Source: Bradyrhizobium guangzhouense (GTDB lineage Bacteria > Pseudomonadota > Alphaproteobacteria > Rhizobiales > Xanthobacteraceae). From it: a DNA stretch of 64,000 nucleotides. The stretch lies in contig NZ_CP030053.1 of the NCBI RefSeq assembly GCF_004114955.1, positions 434,001-498,000 of the forward strand. The letters run 5' to 3'. Position 1 is the stretch's first letter. Each line of letters begins with the position of its first letter. A model generated the notes under the pieces. The model worked only from the letters and a program-made list of their open reading frames with translations, made no database searches and was not told the origin of the DNA. Of the stretch, positions 54,253 through 63,254 are shown piece by piece. The position numbers were made by a program, and so were the translations under genes.

Positions 54253-55923
54253 ATGAAACGCAAGATCGCGGCGATTTTCGCAGCCGATATTGCCGGTTAC
54301 TCAAGGCTGGTCGCGGAGGATGAAGAGGAGACGCTACGGCGTCTGGCCTCCTATCGTTTGGTCATCGACGATTTCATTGCCAAGGCCAGTGGCCGCATCT
54401 TCAACACCGCCGGTGACGCGGTGCTCGCGGAATTCCCCAGCGCAGTGGAAGCGGTGCGCTGCGCGATCGACATCCAGGAAAGCTTGCGAACCCGCAACAT
54501 GGCCTATCCGCCGAGCCGGCAGATGTCGTTCCGCATCGGCATCACCATCGGCGACGTCGTCGAGCGCGACGGCGATCTGCTCGGCGACGGCGTCAACATC
54601 GCAGCTCGGCTCGAGGGGCTCGCGGAAGTCGGCGGCATCTGCGTCTCGCGCGCCGTGCATGAGCAGGTTGCCAACAAGCTGTCGGTGCAGTTCGCCGATA
54701 TCGGCGCACAGGAAGTGAAGAACATCCCGACGCCGGTGCACGCCTACATGGTGGCGATGCGGCGCGAGGACGGGACTTACGCGACGCCGCAGGTGAAGAA
54801 AGTCGCCAAGGCTGCGCCTGCGCCGAACTGGATGTGGCCGCTGGTGGTCGGCGTGGTCTCCGTCGTCGCCATCGGCGTCGGCGGCTTTCTCTATTTCACC
54901 AAGCTCGAGACGGCACAGGTCACGTCCAGCCCGGCAACGTCCATCGCTGCCGCGCCCGCGCCTGGTCCGATCGCTGCGCCGTCACCCGGTCCGACGTCCA
55001 CGATGGCTGCGAAGGCGGCTGCGCCGATGCCGACATCGTCGCCGACCCAAATGGCGGCCGCGACACCGATGCCAATCCCGTCACCATCAACTGCATCCCC
55101 CGGCAAGATCGCGGTGGAGGCGGTGCCGTTCATCGGCGAACGCCAGCGTGCCTTTCTCGGCAACGAATACGCGGCTGCCGGAGATTACAAGGCCTACGCC
55201 CTGAACATCGGCGGGTTCTTCGGCACGGCGCTCAATCAGCCGACCGAGGAGGCCGCGCGCAACGGCGCGGTCGACCAATGCCAGAGGCGCGCGGACGCCG
55301 CCCAATCGCCGCGGCGCTGCGAGCTCTATGCTGTCGGCAACAAGGTGGTCTACAGCCACGGCGCTCCGCCGATGCCGCCGCAGCCCTGGTTTCGGCACGA
55401 CGCCATCACCGAGCGCGCGTTTGTGCCGAAGGATTTGCCGATGGTGCGTGAGCAGGCCAGGACCCGGCTCGAAAACATCTACGTGCAGGCGGCGAAATCG
55501 CGTTCGGTCGCGCTCGGTCCGGGCGGACAATATTTCTGGGCGCTGGGAGCAACCTCGGTCGACGATGCGGCGCGGCGATCGCTGGAGTCCTGCGGCGCGT
55601 TCGCGGGCTCGGCCTGTATGACCGTGGTGGTCGACGACGTCTTCGTCGTGCCGATCCCGACCAAGCTCAGGGCCAATGGCTTCTTCCACGCCGCGACCAA
55701 TCCATCGATCGTGGCCGATGGGCGCGACGAGGTCGTGCGCAAGCTCGGCGACGCCACGGGCTGGAACGCGGTCGCGGTCGGCACCGCCGGCCGCCCCGGC
55801 CTCGGCCTGAAGGCCGCCGACGAGCAGACCGCAATCAACGGCGCGCTCGCCGATTGTGCCAAGCACGACAGCGACTGCCACGTGATCGCGATCGGCCCGT
55901 TCACGGTCGGGCCGATGAATTGA
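54253..55923 (+). CDS. Membrane-anchored class III adenylate/guanylate cyclase with triplicated C-terminal modules
   Basis: Residues 1-175 form a class III cyclase domain: metal-binding Asp12 (FAADIAGYS) and Asp55 (NTAGDAVLAEF), and transition-state Asn115 and Arg119 (GDGVNIAARL). The usual base-recognition Lys is Asn51, while Asp108 is kept. A membrane span covers about 192-216. A Pro/Ala/Ser/Thr/Met-rich linker follows to about 290. Then three related modules (about 313-367, 417-470, 504-556) resemble DUF4189-type domains, each with A...G..G, a run of Ala and one or two Cys. The modules would lie in the periplasm. Substrate preference (ATP or GTP) and the sensed signal are unknown. Confidence 0.88.
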   Translation: MKRKIAAIFAADIAGYSRLVAEDEEETLRRLASYRLVIDDFIAKASGRIFNTAGDAVLAEFPSAVEAVRCAIDIQESLRTRNMAYPPSRQMSFRIGITIGDVVERDGDLLGDGVNIAARLEGLAEVGGICVSRAVHEQVANKLSVQFADIGAQEVKNIPTPVHAYMVAMRREDGTYATPQVKKVAKAAPAPNWMWPLVVGVVSVVAIGVGGFLYFTKLETAQVTSSPATSIAAAPAPGPIAAPSPGPTSTMAAKAAAPMPTSSPTQMAAATPMPIPSPSTASPGKIAVEAVPFIGERQRAFLGNEYAAAGDYKAYALNIGGFFGTALNQPTEEAARNGAVDQCQRRADAAQSPRRCELYAVGNKVVYSHGAPPMPPQPWFRHDAITERAFVPKDLPMVREQARTRLENIYVQAAKSRSVALGPGGQYFWALGATSVDDAARRSLESCGAFAGSACMTVVVDDVFVVPIPTKLRANGFFHAATNPSIVADGRDEVVRKLGDATGWNAVAVGTAGRPGLGLKAADEQTAINGALADCAKHDSDCHVIAIGPFTVGPMN

Positions 55924-56034
55924 TGCCTCGGGACTCGAGCTCACGCGCCGCTAAAGCTGCGTTTCCGCCCCTTTGTAAAATTGTCTAATCAATTCAACCC
56001 CCGTTCTACTGTGCATGGGGTTGTTTTCGTGGTT

Positions 56035-56535
56035 TCAGTTGGCGAAGGGTGCGAACTGCTCGGCCACCGCCCGATAAACGTCGCGGCGGAACGGAACCAC
56101 GAGATCCGCGACACGGTCGAGCCGCTCCCAGCGCCACGCATCGAACTCCGCGGGCTGGCCGTTGCGCGGCGTCAGCGGGTCGATCTCGTCATCCTTGCCG
56201 GTGAAGCGCAGCGCGAACCATTTTTGGCGCTGGCCGCGAAACTTTGCGAGCCGATGCGTCTGCGGTCCGTCATAGGGCGGGAATTCGTAAGCGTACCAAT
56301 CGGTCTCGCCGAGATAGTTGGCGCTGACGACGTTGGTCTCCTCCCACAGCTCGCGCAGGGCCGCATCGCGCAGGTTCTCGCCTTCGTCGACGCCGCCTTG
56401 CGGCATCTGCCAGTCGAGCCCGGGCAGGATGATCTCGGGGCCGTCGCCCTTGAAGCGGTGCCCGATCAGCACACGGCCGTCGGCATTGAACAGCGCGATC
56501 CCGACGTTGGGACGGTAGGGCTTTTCGTTGGTCAC
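56035..56535 (-). CDS. rppH: RppH-like Nudix RNA pyrophosphohydrolase, copy 1
   Basis: Removes pyrophosphate from 5'-triphosphate RNA or dinucleoside polyphosphates. The Nudix box is GGVDEGENLRDAALRELWEE followed by T. RppH features are [42 protein letters not shown] and WRWE. The GTG at 56535 (166 residues, MTNEKPYRPNVG) is chosen because upstream codons are translated repeat sequence. A paralogue lies directly upstream at 56703-57209. Confidence 0.93.
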   Translation of the reverse strand: MTNEKPYRPNVGIALFNADGRVLIGHRFKGDGPEIILPGLDWQMPQGGVDEGENLRDAALRELWEETNVVSANYLGETDWYAYEFPPYDGPQTHRLAKFRGQRQKWFALRFTGKDDEIDPLTPRNGQPAEFDAWRWERLDRVADLVVPFRRDVYRAVAEQFAPFAN

Positions 56536-56553
56536 TTGCAAATATCTCTTGTC

Positions 56554-56687
56554 GTCATTCCGGGGCGCGCGAAAGCGCGAACCCGGAATCCATAGCCACA
56601 GGCGGCAATTGGTTGAAAGGCCGTGGTTGCCATCCGCCGCTTCACTTCTGCCTGGGGGTATGGATCCCCGCCTTCGCGGGGATGACA
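56554..56687. repeat. Composite repeat: half of family D plus half of family C
   Basis: The left part, 56554-56591, is the D-type arm gtcattccggggcgcg...acccggaatcc without its partner. The right part, 56661-56687, is a C-type hairpin ggatccccgc/gcggggatgac. The 70 bases between match neither. It lies between the two rppH paralogues. Confidence 0.65.
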
Positions 56688-56702
56688 TCGAGGGTGTGGC
56701 GA

Positions 56703-57209
56703 CTAGCCATCCGCGAGTGCGGAAAATTCCTTCACCACGCGCTCATAGACCGGGCGCTTGAACGGGATGATCAGTTCGGGAAGGTTCTTCATCGGCTCCC
56801 AGCGCCAGCTGACGAATTCGGCCTTGTGGCCGCCGCCGCCAGGCTTCTCGACATTGATCTCGCTGTCCTTGCCGGTGAAGCGCACCGCGAACCATTTCTG
56901 GCGCTGGCCGCGGTAGCGGCCCTTCCAGGCGCGCCCTGCGACCGTGCGCGGGATGTCGTAGATCAGCCAGTCCGGCACCTCGCCGAGCCGCTCGATCGAG
57001 CGCACGCTGGTCTCTTCATAGAGCTCGCGCTTGGCGGCTTCCCAATTGTCCTCGCCGGGATCGACCCCGCCCTGCGGCATCTGCCAGACATGGCTGTCGT
57101 CGACATGTTCGATGCCGCCGGCGCGGCGGCCGATGAACACCAGTCCTTCAGTGTTGAGCAGCATCACCCCGACGCAGGTTCGGTAGGGCAGATCCTCATA
57201 ACGCGCCAT
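56703..57209 (-). CDS. rppH: RppH-like Nudix RNA pyrophosphohydrolase, copy 2
   Basis: The 168-residue paralogue of the preceding gene, with Nudix box [67 protein letters not shown] and FVSWRWEPM. It starts at an ATG. The two copies share the same block order and length. Which is the housekeeping RppH cannot be decided from sequence; this one, next to the envelope/rlmH cluster, is the likelier. Confidence 0.93.
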   Translation of the reverse strand: MARYEDLPYRTCVGVMLLNTEGLVFIGRRAGGIEHVDDSHVWQMPQGGVDPGEDNWEAAKRELYEETSVRSIERLGEVPDWLIYDIPRTVAGRAWKGRYRGQRQKWFAVRFTGKDSEINVEKPGGGGHKAEFVSWRWEPMKNLPELIIPFKRPVYERVVKEFSALADG

Positions 57210-57273
57210 TCCGCCAAACCTCTCGCCTGCTGCCGGCCGGGCTGGTGCAGCCGTGCCGTACCAATTCTTTGAT

Positions 57274-58506
57274 TTAGCTGGATTTTGATTTCAGCATCGC
57301 GGTTGTCAATGGCACCAATAGGATACCCCGGTCGTTCAATGTCTTGATCCAGGCGCCGATCCGCTCGATCGAGACAGGCAGGGCCGAGGCCGTGCCGATC
57401 GCGACGCCGCGTTCCCGCGCCGTCGCTTCCAGCTTGTTCAGGGCGCGGTCGATCTCGGTCGGGGTCGGCACCGCGTCCAGCGCGATATCGCCCTTGCCGA
57501 ACGGCACCGCAAGGCTCCCGGCGGCCTGGGCTGCGATGCTGCGCGGCGAGGAGCCGTCATCGAAGAAGCCGAGGCCGCGCCTGGAGGCCTCGCGGATGAT
57601 CGGCTGCATCGCCGGGTCGGTCGCGATGAAGCGGGCGCCCATGAAGTTGGTGATGCCGGCATAGCCCTGCATCCGGCTGAGGTGCCAGTACAGGCGGTCG
57701 GTGTTCTGGTCGGGGGTGAGCGAGGTCAGCAGCGTCTGCGGCCCGGGATCGTTATCCGGGAAGTCGTAGGGCTCCATCGGGATCTGCAGGAAGATCTCGT
57801 GGCGCTGGGCGCGGGCGCGCTCGGCCAGCTTTCCGGGATCGGATCCATAAGGCGTGAAGGCCAGCGTCACCGCGCCCGGCAGCTTCATGATCGCATCGGT
57901 GGTCTTGGCGGCGCCGACGCCGAGGCCGCCGATCACGATCGCCACCACAGGCATTTTCGCGGCCTTGGCGCGGTCGGCCTCGGCGGCATAGACATTGAAG
58001 GGCTTGAGGTCGCCCGAGATCGCGGGGATCATGCCGTAGCGGGACTTCTCCAGCAGCTTTGGATCGATCCCGTTCATGACGGGCGGCGGCGTGGAAGCCG
58101 CCTCGCCTTTGTCTGCAGCTTCGCCGGCGCCGATCACCACGTCGTGGCGTGCGCCGGTGGAGCCGTCGATCATGGTGACGGTCTTCTGCTCGCCTGGGGC
58201 AGCTTCTTTCGGCGCATCCTTGGCCGGGTGCTTGCTGTCTTGCCCGTGCTCCTCGCCGTGGCCGGCCGCTGCCTTCTGCTCGCTCGCCTTGTCGCCGCCT
58301 TTGGAATCGCGGATCGCAATCCGCGTCATCGGCTCGCCGCCGAGCGGGTCCTTGTTGAAGATCGCGAAGCCGGCAAAGGTGACCAGGAACAGGCCGAGCA
58401 TGACGGCGATCAGTTGCATGGCCGTAAACGGCAGCCGCAGCCGCCGTTTCCGACGCGGCTTGTCCTGTCCGAGCGGGGCGCTCAGATCATCGGCCGTTTC
58501 AGTCAT
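57274..58506 (-). CDS. Divergent polysaccharide deacetylase (YibQ family)
   Basis: The 410-residue protein has a cytoplasmic N-terminus, one membrane span ([26 protein letters not shown], about residues 25-50), a polar Lys/Glu/Ala linker and a periplasmic domain: [35 protein letters not shown], cited as about residues 180-215, then [20 protein letters not shown] and [31 protein letters not shown]. This is the YibQ (DUF610) deacetylase-like family that commonly follows envC and ctpA. Its substrate is presumed to be cell-wall glycan. Confidence 0.92.
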   Translation of the reverse strand: MTETADDLSAPLGQDKPRRKRRLRLPFTAMQLIAVMLGLFLVTFAGFAIFNKDPLGGEPMTRIAIRDSKGGDKASEQKAAAGHGEEHGQDSKHPAKDAPKEAAPGEQKTVTMIDGSTGARHDVVIGAGEAADKGEAASTPPPVMNGIDPKLLEKSRYGMIPAISGDLKPFNVYAAEADRAKAAKMPVVAIVIGGLGVGAAKTTDAIMKLPGAVTLAFTPYGSDPGKLAERARAQRHEIFLQIPMEPYDFPDNDPGPQTLLTSLTPDQNTDRLYWHLSRMQGYAGITNFMGARFIATDPAMQPIIREASRRGLGFFDDGSSPRSIAAQAAGSLAVPFGKGDIALDAVPTPTEIDRALNKLEATARERGVAIGTASALPVSIERIGAWIKTLNDRGILLVPLTTAMLKSKSS

Positions 58507-58612
58507 GCGAGATCCCGAATCACTCGAGCCGACGATACCACGCCAAGGTCAAGTGGCGGCAGGCCGGGATAGGCCGGGGAGATCAGGAGTTCCCAGGCAA
58601 AAGGGCGGCAGC

Positions 58613-58641
58613 AAAAAAGGGCGGCTCTGGGAGCCGCCCTT
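58613..58641 (-). terminator. Rho-independent terminator after ctpA
   Basis: Perfect 11-bp stem AAGGGCGGCTC / GAGCCGCCCTT with a 3-base loop, followed on the minus strand by TTTTTTGC. It lies 22 bases past the ctpA stop and 107 bases before the deacetylase start, so that gene needs its own promoter or read-through. Confidence 0.92.
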
Positions 58642-58663
58642 TTCGTCAGATCGGATGTCGCGC

Positions 58664-60025
58664 CTAATTGGCCGCCTTGGGCTTGTCCGCGGGCGCGGCC
58701 TTGTTGTCGCCGCCCGGTGCGGGCGCTGCGGAGGCGCTGTTCTTGATGCCGTGGAGCAGGTCGTCGGCCATCTTGAGCGCCTTGTCGTCCTTGGCGTCCG
58801 GCGGGACATAGGACTGCGAACCGGTCTTCTCGTCGCCGTCGTTCTTGAGGTGGCCGCGCAAGGAAGCTTCGCCCTTGGTGTCGGTGCGCGACTTCAGCTC
58901 TTCCGGCACGTCCTGCAGCACTTCGATGTCGGGCACGATGCCCTTGGCCTGGATCGACTTGCCCGACGGCGTGTAGTAACGCGCCGTGGTCAGGCGCAGC
59001 GCGCCGTTGCCGCTCCCGAGCGGGATGATGGTCTGCACCGAGCCCTTGCCGAACGAACGCGTGCCGACGATGGTCGCGCGCTTGTGGTCCTGCAGCGCGC
59101 CGGCGACGATTTCCGAGGCCGAGGCCGAACCGCCGTTGACGAGCACGATGACGGGCTTGCCCTTGGTGAGGTCGCCCGCATGCGCGGTGCGGCGCTGGGT
59201 CTCCTCGGCATTGCGGCCGCGGGTCGACACGATCTCGCCCTTCTCGAGGAACGAGTCGGACACGGTGACGGCCTCCTCGAGCAGTCCGCCCGGATTGTTG
59301 CGGAGGTCGATGATGTAGCCTTTGAGCTTGTCGCCGATCTGGGTCTGGAGGTTGGCGACCTCCTTCTTCAGGCCCTCTGTGGTCTGCTCGTTGAAGGTGG
59401 TGATGCGGATATAGGCGATGTCGTCGGCCTCGACGCGCGCGCGCACCGAACGGACGCGGATGTTGTCGCGCACCAGCGTGACGTCGATCGGATTGTCCTG
59501 ACCCTTGCGGATGATCTTGAGCTTGATCTTGGTGTTGACGGGGCCGCGCATCTTCTCGACCGCCTGGTTCAGGGTCAGGCCCTGCACCGCTTCATCGTCG
59601 AGATTGGTGATGATGTCGTTGGCCATGACGCCGGCGCGCGAGGCGGGCGTGTCGTCGATCGGCGAGACCACCTTGATCAGGCCGTCTTCCATCGTGACCT
59701 CGATGCCGAGACCGCCGAACTCGCCGCGGGTCTGCACCTGCATGTCGCGGAAGCTCTTGGCATCCATGTAGCTCGAATGCGGATCGAGACCTGACAGCAT
59801 GCCGCTGATCGCGGATTCGATCAGCTTGGTGTCGTCGGGCTTCTCGACATAGTCGGAGCGCACGCGCTCGAAGACATCGCCGAACAGATTGAGCTGGCGA
59901 TAGGTGTCCGCGGTCGCGGCTCGCGCGCTGGATCCCATGAACACCGCGCGCGGCTGGGTCACGAACAGCGTCAGCGCCGCACCGGTGGCCGCGCTGAGGA
60001 GGATAACTGAAGTCTTGCGCATCAT
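58664..60025 (-). CDS. ctpA: S41-family C-terminal processing peptidase CtpA
   Basis: Periplasmic serine protease of 453 residues. Signal sequence or anchor at the N-terminus (TSVILLSAATGAALTLFV). The PDZ domain begins near FGGLGIEVTMEDGLIKVVSPI. The catalytic Ser is in NGGSASASEIVAGAL and the Lys in GTRSFGKGSVQT. A charged Ala/Lys tail follows. Its start overlaps the envC stop by four bases. It probably trims envelope proteins or controls cell-wall hydrolases together with EnvC. Confidence 0.95.
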   Translation of the reverse strand: MMRKTSVILLSAATGAALTLFVTQPRAVFMGSSARAATADTYRQLNLFGDVFERVRSDYVEKPDDTKLIESAISGMLSGLDPHSSYMDAKSFRDMQVQTRGEFGGLGIEVTMEDGLIKVVSPIDDTPASRAGVMANDIITNLDDEAVQGLTLNQAVEKMRGPVNTKIKLKIIRKGQDNPIDVTLVRDNIRVRSVRARVEADDIAYIRITTFNEQTTEGLKKEVANLQTQIGDKLKGYIIDLRNNPGGLLEEAVTVSDSFLEKGEIVSTRGRNAEETQRRTAHAGDLTKGKPVIVLVNGGSASASEIVAGALQDHKRATIVGTRSFGKGSVQTIIPLGSGNGALRLTTARYYTPSGKSIQAKGIVPDIEVLQDVPEELKSRTDTKGEASLRGHLKNDGDEKTGSQSYVPPDAKDDKALKMADDLLHGIKNSASAAPAPGGDNKAAPADKPKAAN

Positions 60026-61425
60026 CCGCGAACCTTCTCGCCTTCATTTGCGGCCCACCATGGGCCTGGATCGATTGGAGTGCCGTCTTTGCGGAACTCG
60101 ACATACAGCACAGGTTGACTCGCGTTGGTCGCGAGAATGGAGGCGACTTGAGATGTCGACCCCATGGTCGCGACCGGCTCCCCCGTGAGCACAAACTGTC
60201 CGATGTTTACCGAAATGCGCTCCATCCCGGCGATCAAGACATGATACCCGCCCCCGGCATTGAGGATCAAGAGTTGTCCATAGCTGCGGAACGGGCCGGC
60301 GTAGACGACCCAGCCGTCGCACGGCGTCGTGACCTGGGAGCCGGGCTTGGTGGCCAGCGAAATGCCCTTCTGGACCCCGCCGACCCCGTCGGAACCGCCA
60401 AAGTCCCTGATCTTGTTACCGTTAACCGGCAACGGCAGGAGCCCCTTGGCCGAGGCGAACAGGATGGCCGGGCTGGTCCGGGAGCGGTCCTTGAAGACCG
60501 CCGGGCCGGGTTTGGCGCCGGCGGCCGCGTTCGCCGCTGCTGCCTTGGCCTCCTTGGCCTCGGCCTGCCGGGCGGCTTCGGCGGCCTTCTCCGCTGCCTT
60601 GGCGGCGCTTTGCAGGTCCTGCTCCATCTTGGCGATCAGCCCCTGGAGATCGCCGACCTGCTTTGACAGCGCGATGGCGCGCGTATTCTCGGCGTCGAGG
60701 TCCTTTTCGCGCGACGCCTGCTGGCGCTGCCGCTCGTCGACCAGTGCGGTGAGCCGGGTCTGGTCGCTGCGGCTCTTGTCGCGGTCGGAGGCGAGCTGGT
60801 CGCGCTCGGCGGCGATGGTCTTGCGCAACGCCACGAGCTCGCCGAGCTCGCCGGCGATCTTTTCCGCGCGGCTGCGCAATTCCGGCACGACGGCGCCGAG
60901 CAGCATCGCCGTGCGCAGCGATTGCAACGCATCTTCGGGCCGCACCAGCAGTGCCGGCGGCGTGCGCCGTCCGGCGCGCTGCAGGGCCGCCAGCACCTCG
61001 ACGATGTCGGCGCGGCGCGAATCAAGCGAAGCGCGCGCCTGCTGCTCGCGGCCGTTCAGCGTCTTCAATCGCGCCTCGGCCTCGTCGATCTTGGTCTCGA
61101 CGGTGCGGACATTGGCGGCGGTGTCGATCAATTGCTGATTGAGCTGGGTCCTGTCCTGGCCGAGCGAGGCGATCTCGGCCTTCAGCTTGGCCTGCGCCTC
61201 CGCCGCGCTCTTCTGGCTGGCGCGCGCCGCTTCCAGCTCCTGCTCGCGCTGCTTGATCGCGTCGGGCGAGATGGCAGCGGTCTGAGGCGCCGGTGCTGTT
61301 TGAGCTTGTGCGAAGCTTACGCAAGCTTGCGCGACGCTTGCGCCGGCGACGCTCGCGATCATCAGCAGGTTGAGGGCAGGCGCTCGCATCGCTTTAGGCA
61401 AGGTGCTCGTTGTGGCGCGAATCAC
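60022..61425 (-). CDS. EnvC-like murein hydrolase activator (degenerate LytM)
   Basis: Periplasmic protein of 467 residues: signal peptide (to about QAQA, residue 42), long coiled coil (about 55-285, in two parts), Ala/Lys-rich stretch, and a C-terminal LytM/M23-like domain (DFGGSDGVGGVQKGISLAT...VTTPCDGWVVYAGPFRSYGQLLILNAGGGYHVLIAGM in separate blocks). The HxGID metal site of active M23 peptidases reads QKGIS here, so it lacks zinc ligands and is expected to activate amidases rather than cut peptidoglycan. It overlaps rlmH and ctpA by four bases each. Confidence 0.9.
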   Translation of the reverse strand: MIRATTSTLPKAMRAPALNLLMIASVAGASVAQACVSFAQAQTAPAPQTAAISPDAIKQREQELEAARASQKSAAEAQAKLKAEIASLGQDRTQLNQQLIDTAANVRTVETKIDEAEARLKTLNGREQQARASLDSRRADIVEVLAALQRAGRRTPPALLVRPEDALQSLRTAMLLGAVVPELRSRAEKIAGELGELVALRKTIAAERDQLASDRDKSRSDQTRLTALVDERQRQQASREKDLDAENTRAIALSKQVGDLQGLIAKMEQDLQSAAKAAEKAAEAARQAEAKEAKAAAANAAAGAKPGPAVFKDRSRTSPAILFASAKGLLPLPVNGNKIRDFGGSDGVGGVQKGISLATKPGSQVTTPCDGWVVYAGPFRSYGQLLILNAGGGYHVLIAGMERISVNIGQFVLTGEPVATMGSTSQVASILATNASQPVLYVEFRKDGTPIDPGPWWAANEGEKVRG

Positions 61426-61904
61426 GCGCGATGATAGGGGTGGCCGGCCAGAATGGTGGCGGCCCGATACAGCTGTTCCAGAAGCATGACGCGGACCATT
61501 TGATGCGGCCAGGTCGCAGAGCCGAACGCGATCGCGAGTTTGGCCTTACGGCGCAATTCGGGCGAAAGTCCGTCCGCCCCTCCGATCACGAAGAGTGTAT
61601 GACCGGCGCCCTCGTCGCGCCAGCGTCCGAGATTCCGTGCGAATACGGTGGAATCGAGGTTTTGCCCGCGTTCGTCCATCGCCACCAGAATCGACTTTTC
61701 CGGAATATGCGCCGAGATCGCCGCGGCCTCCTCGGCCATGCGCGTTGCGGTGTCGCGCGCGCGGCTCTCGGGGATTTCGTGGATGGTCAGCTCGCGAAAT
61801 CCGAGCTTGCGGCCAGCCTCTTCGAACCGCGCGAAATAGCGGTCGGCAAGCTCCCGTTCGGGGCCCTGCTTCAGCCGGCCCACCGCAATGACTGCAACAC
61901 GCAT
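61422..61904 (-). CDS. rlmH: 23S rRNA pseudouridine-1915 N3-methyltransferase RlmH
   Basis: SPOUT methyltransferase acting on the assembled 70S ribosome. The 160-residue protein has MDERGQNLDSTVFA, the knot motif FVIGGADGLSPELR and the C-terminal HQMVRVMLLEQLYRAATILAGHPYHR. It starts at an ATG and overlaps envC by four bases. rsfS lies 112 bases upstream, the order seen in many bacteria. Confidence 0.97.
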   Translation of the reverse strand: MRVAVIAVGRLKQGPERELADRYFARFEEAGRKLGFRELTIHEIPESRARDTATRMAEEAAAISAHIPEKSILVAMDERGQNLDSTVFARNLGRWRDEGAGHTLFVIGGADGLSPELRRKAKLAIAFGSATWPHQMVRVMLLEQLYRAATILAGHPYHRA

Positions 61905-62016
61905 GAGGTTTCAGAGTCGTGATTTCATGACCGCGCGCATTCTGCGCGCGCACCACGCTAGCATGCGCGTCAGCCGATTCGAAATCGGCCAGGCAGGCAG
62001 GCCGACCAGGTCGAGC

Positions 62017-62454
62017 CTAGATCGCCTTCGCCGCCCCTGGGCCCTGCGTGTACAATCTCTCGAGATTGTAGAACTCGCGGACCTCGGGTCTGAACACGTG
62101 CACGACCACATCGCCGGAATCGATCAGCACCCAGTCGCAATTGGGCAAGCCCTCGACATGGATGTTCTTGATGCCGGTTTCCTTGAGGCTCTTCGTCACG
62201 TTCTCCGCGATCGCGCCAACGTGCCGGTTCACACGGCCCGTGGTGACGATCATGTAGTCGGAGTATGCCGATTTGCCGCGAAGGTCGATGGTGACCGTCT
62301 CTTCCGCCTTCATGTCCTCGAGGCGGGAGAGGATCAGGCTCAGCGTCTTGTCGGCGTCGGGTTGCGCCTTCAAGGCCGCAGCTTGGGTCGATGTTTTACG
62401 CGTCGGTTTCGTAGCCTTGGGTAAAACAGACTTCGTCGAAGCTGACTTGGACAA
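62017..62454 (-). CDS. rsfS: Ribosomal silencing factor RsfS
   Basis: Binds L14 and blocks subunit joining under nutrient limitation. The conserved domain reads LSLILSRLEDMKAEETVTIDLRGKSAYSDYMIVTTGRVNRHVGAIAENV in separate parts, ending VVHVFRPEVREFYNLERLY. The N-terminal 40 residues are a Ser/Lys/Thr-rich extension. No ATG is in frame. The listed start is a TTG at 62454. A CTG at 62469 has a well-spaced AGGAA site and may be the true start. Confidence 0.93.
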   Translation of the reverse strand: MSKSASTKSVLPKATKPTRKTSTQAAALKAQPDADKTLSLILSRLEDMKAEETVTIDLRGKSAYSDYMIVTTGRVNRHVGAIAENVTKSLKETGIKNIHVEGLPNCDWVLIDSGDVVVHVFRPEVREFYNLERLYTQGPGAAKAI

Positions 62455-62586
62455 TACAGACGTGGCCAGGGACCATTCCTTTCACTGTATCGCGAAGACC
62501 GAATCCGGCCTTCGCTGGTTACACTACATCATGTGGGGTTAAGGGTTTCAATATGCCAGAGAGCCCGTAAATCCCCACACTCCGTC

Positions 62587-63168
62587 TCACTTCGTACCTT
62601 TCCAGCTCCCGTCCGGGTTCCTTAAGCCCGTCGAGGAGAGGTTGAGTTTCAAGCCGGTCAGGAACACCCAGGCCGGCGCCGGCCGATCCGCGAGCAATCC
62701 TGCCTCATTCTCCGGCACGCGATAGCGCGCGAGCGCCTGGGCGGCCGGGGAGGCAAGGGCGCGAAAACTCTGCGGCGGACGGTCGATCACTGCCATCGGG
62801 ACCTGGGCGGCGATGCGCCGCCAGTCCTGCCAACGATGGAATTGAGCGAGATTATCGGCGCCCATAATCCAGACAAAGCGCAAGCCCGAGAAGCGGCGGC
62901 GCAAGGTGTTGATCGTGTCGATAGTATAGCGGGTACGAATGACGGATTCGAGACAGCTCACCTCGATCCTGGGATCGTCAGCGACGTCGCGCGCGGCCTG
63001 CATCCGCTCGCCGAGCTCATGCAGATTGCCGTTCTCCTTGAGCGGATTGCCTGGCGTCACCAGCCACCAGACGCGATCGAGTTGCAATCGCATCAAGGCG
63101 AAGCGGCTGATCGCGCGATGGGCCTGATGCGGCGGATTGAATGAGCCGCCGAGCAGGCCGATGCGCAT
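62587..63168 (-). CDS. nadD: Nicotinate-nucleotide adenylyltransferase NadD
   Basis: Makes deamido-NAD from nicotinate mononucleotide and ATP. The nucleotidyltransferase motif is [14 protein letters not shown], with [11 protein letters not shown] and [16 protein letters not shown], and the C-terminal [13 protein letters not shown] LNLSSTGLR. The ATG at 63168 gives 193 residues with the motif at the very N-terminus. A TTG at 63231 would add 21 residues ([12 protein letters not shown]...), also seen in Bradyrhizobium-type proteins. The open frame to 63585 overlaps proA and is not real. Confidence 0.94.
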   Translation of the reverse strand: MRIGLLGGSFNPPHQAHRAISRFALMRLQLDRVWWLVTPGNPLKENGNLHELGERMQAARDVADDPRIEVSCLESVIRTRYTIDTINTLRRRFSGLRFVWIMGADNLAQFHRWQDWRRIAAQVPMAVIDRPPQSFRALASPAAQALARYRVPENEAGLLADRPAPAWVFLTGLKLNLSSTGLRNPDGSWKGTK

Positions 63169-63254
63169 GCCCTCGCTATGGGGCGGGACCGCTTGCGCCA
63201 CGAAGCGCGGCACGACGAAATTGCTACTCAATGCCCCGCGCCTCGCGACGTTTC

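Noticed and set aside
54036..54323. A 95-codon frame through the 21-bp repeats after atpC that would encode a repeating heptapeptide.
   Set aside because: It lacks a ribosome-binding site, overlaps the cyclase start and loses any pattern after the repeat.
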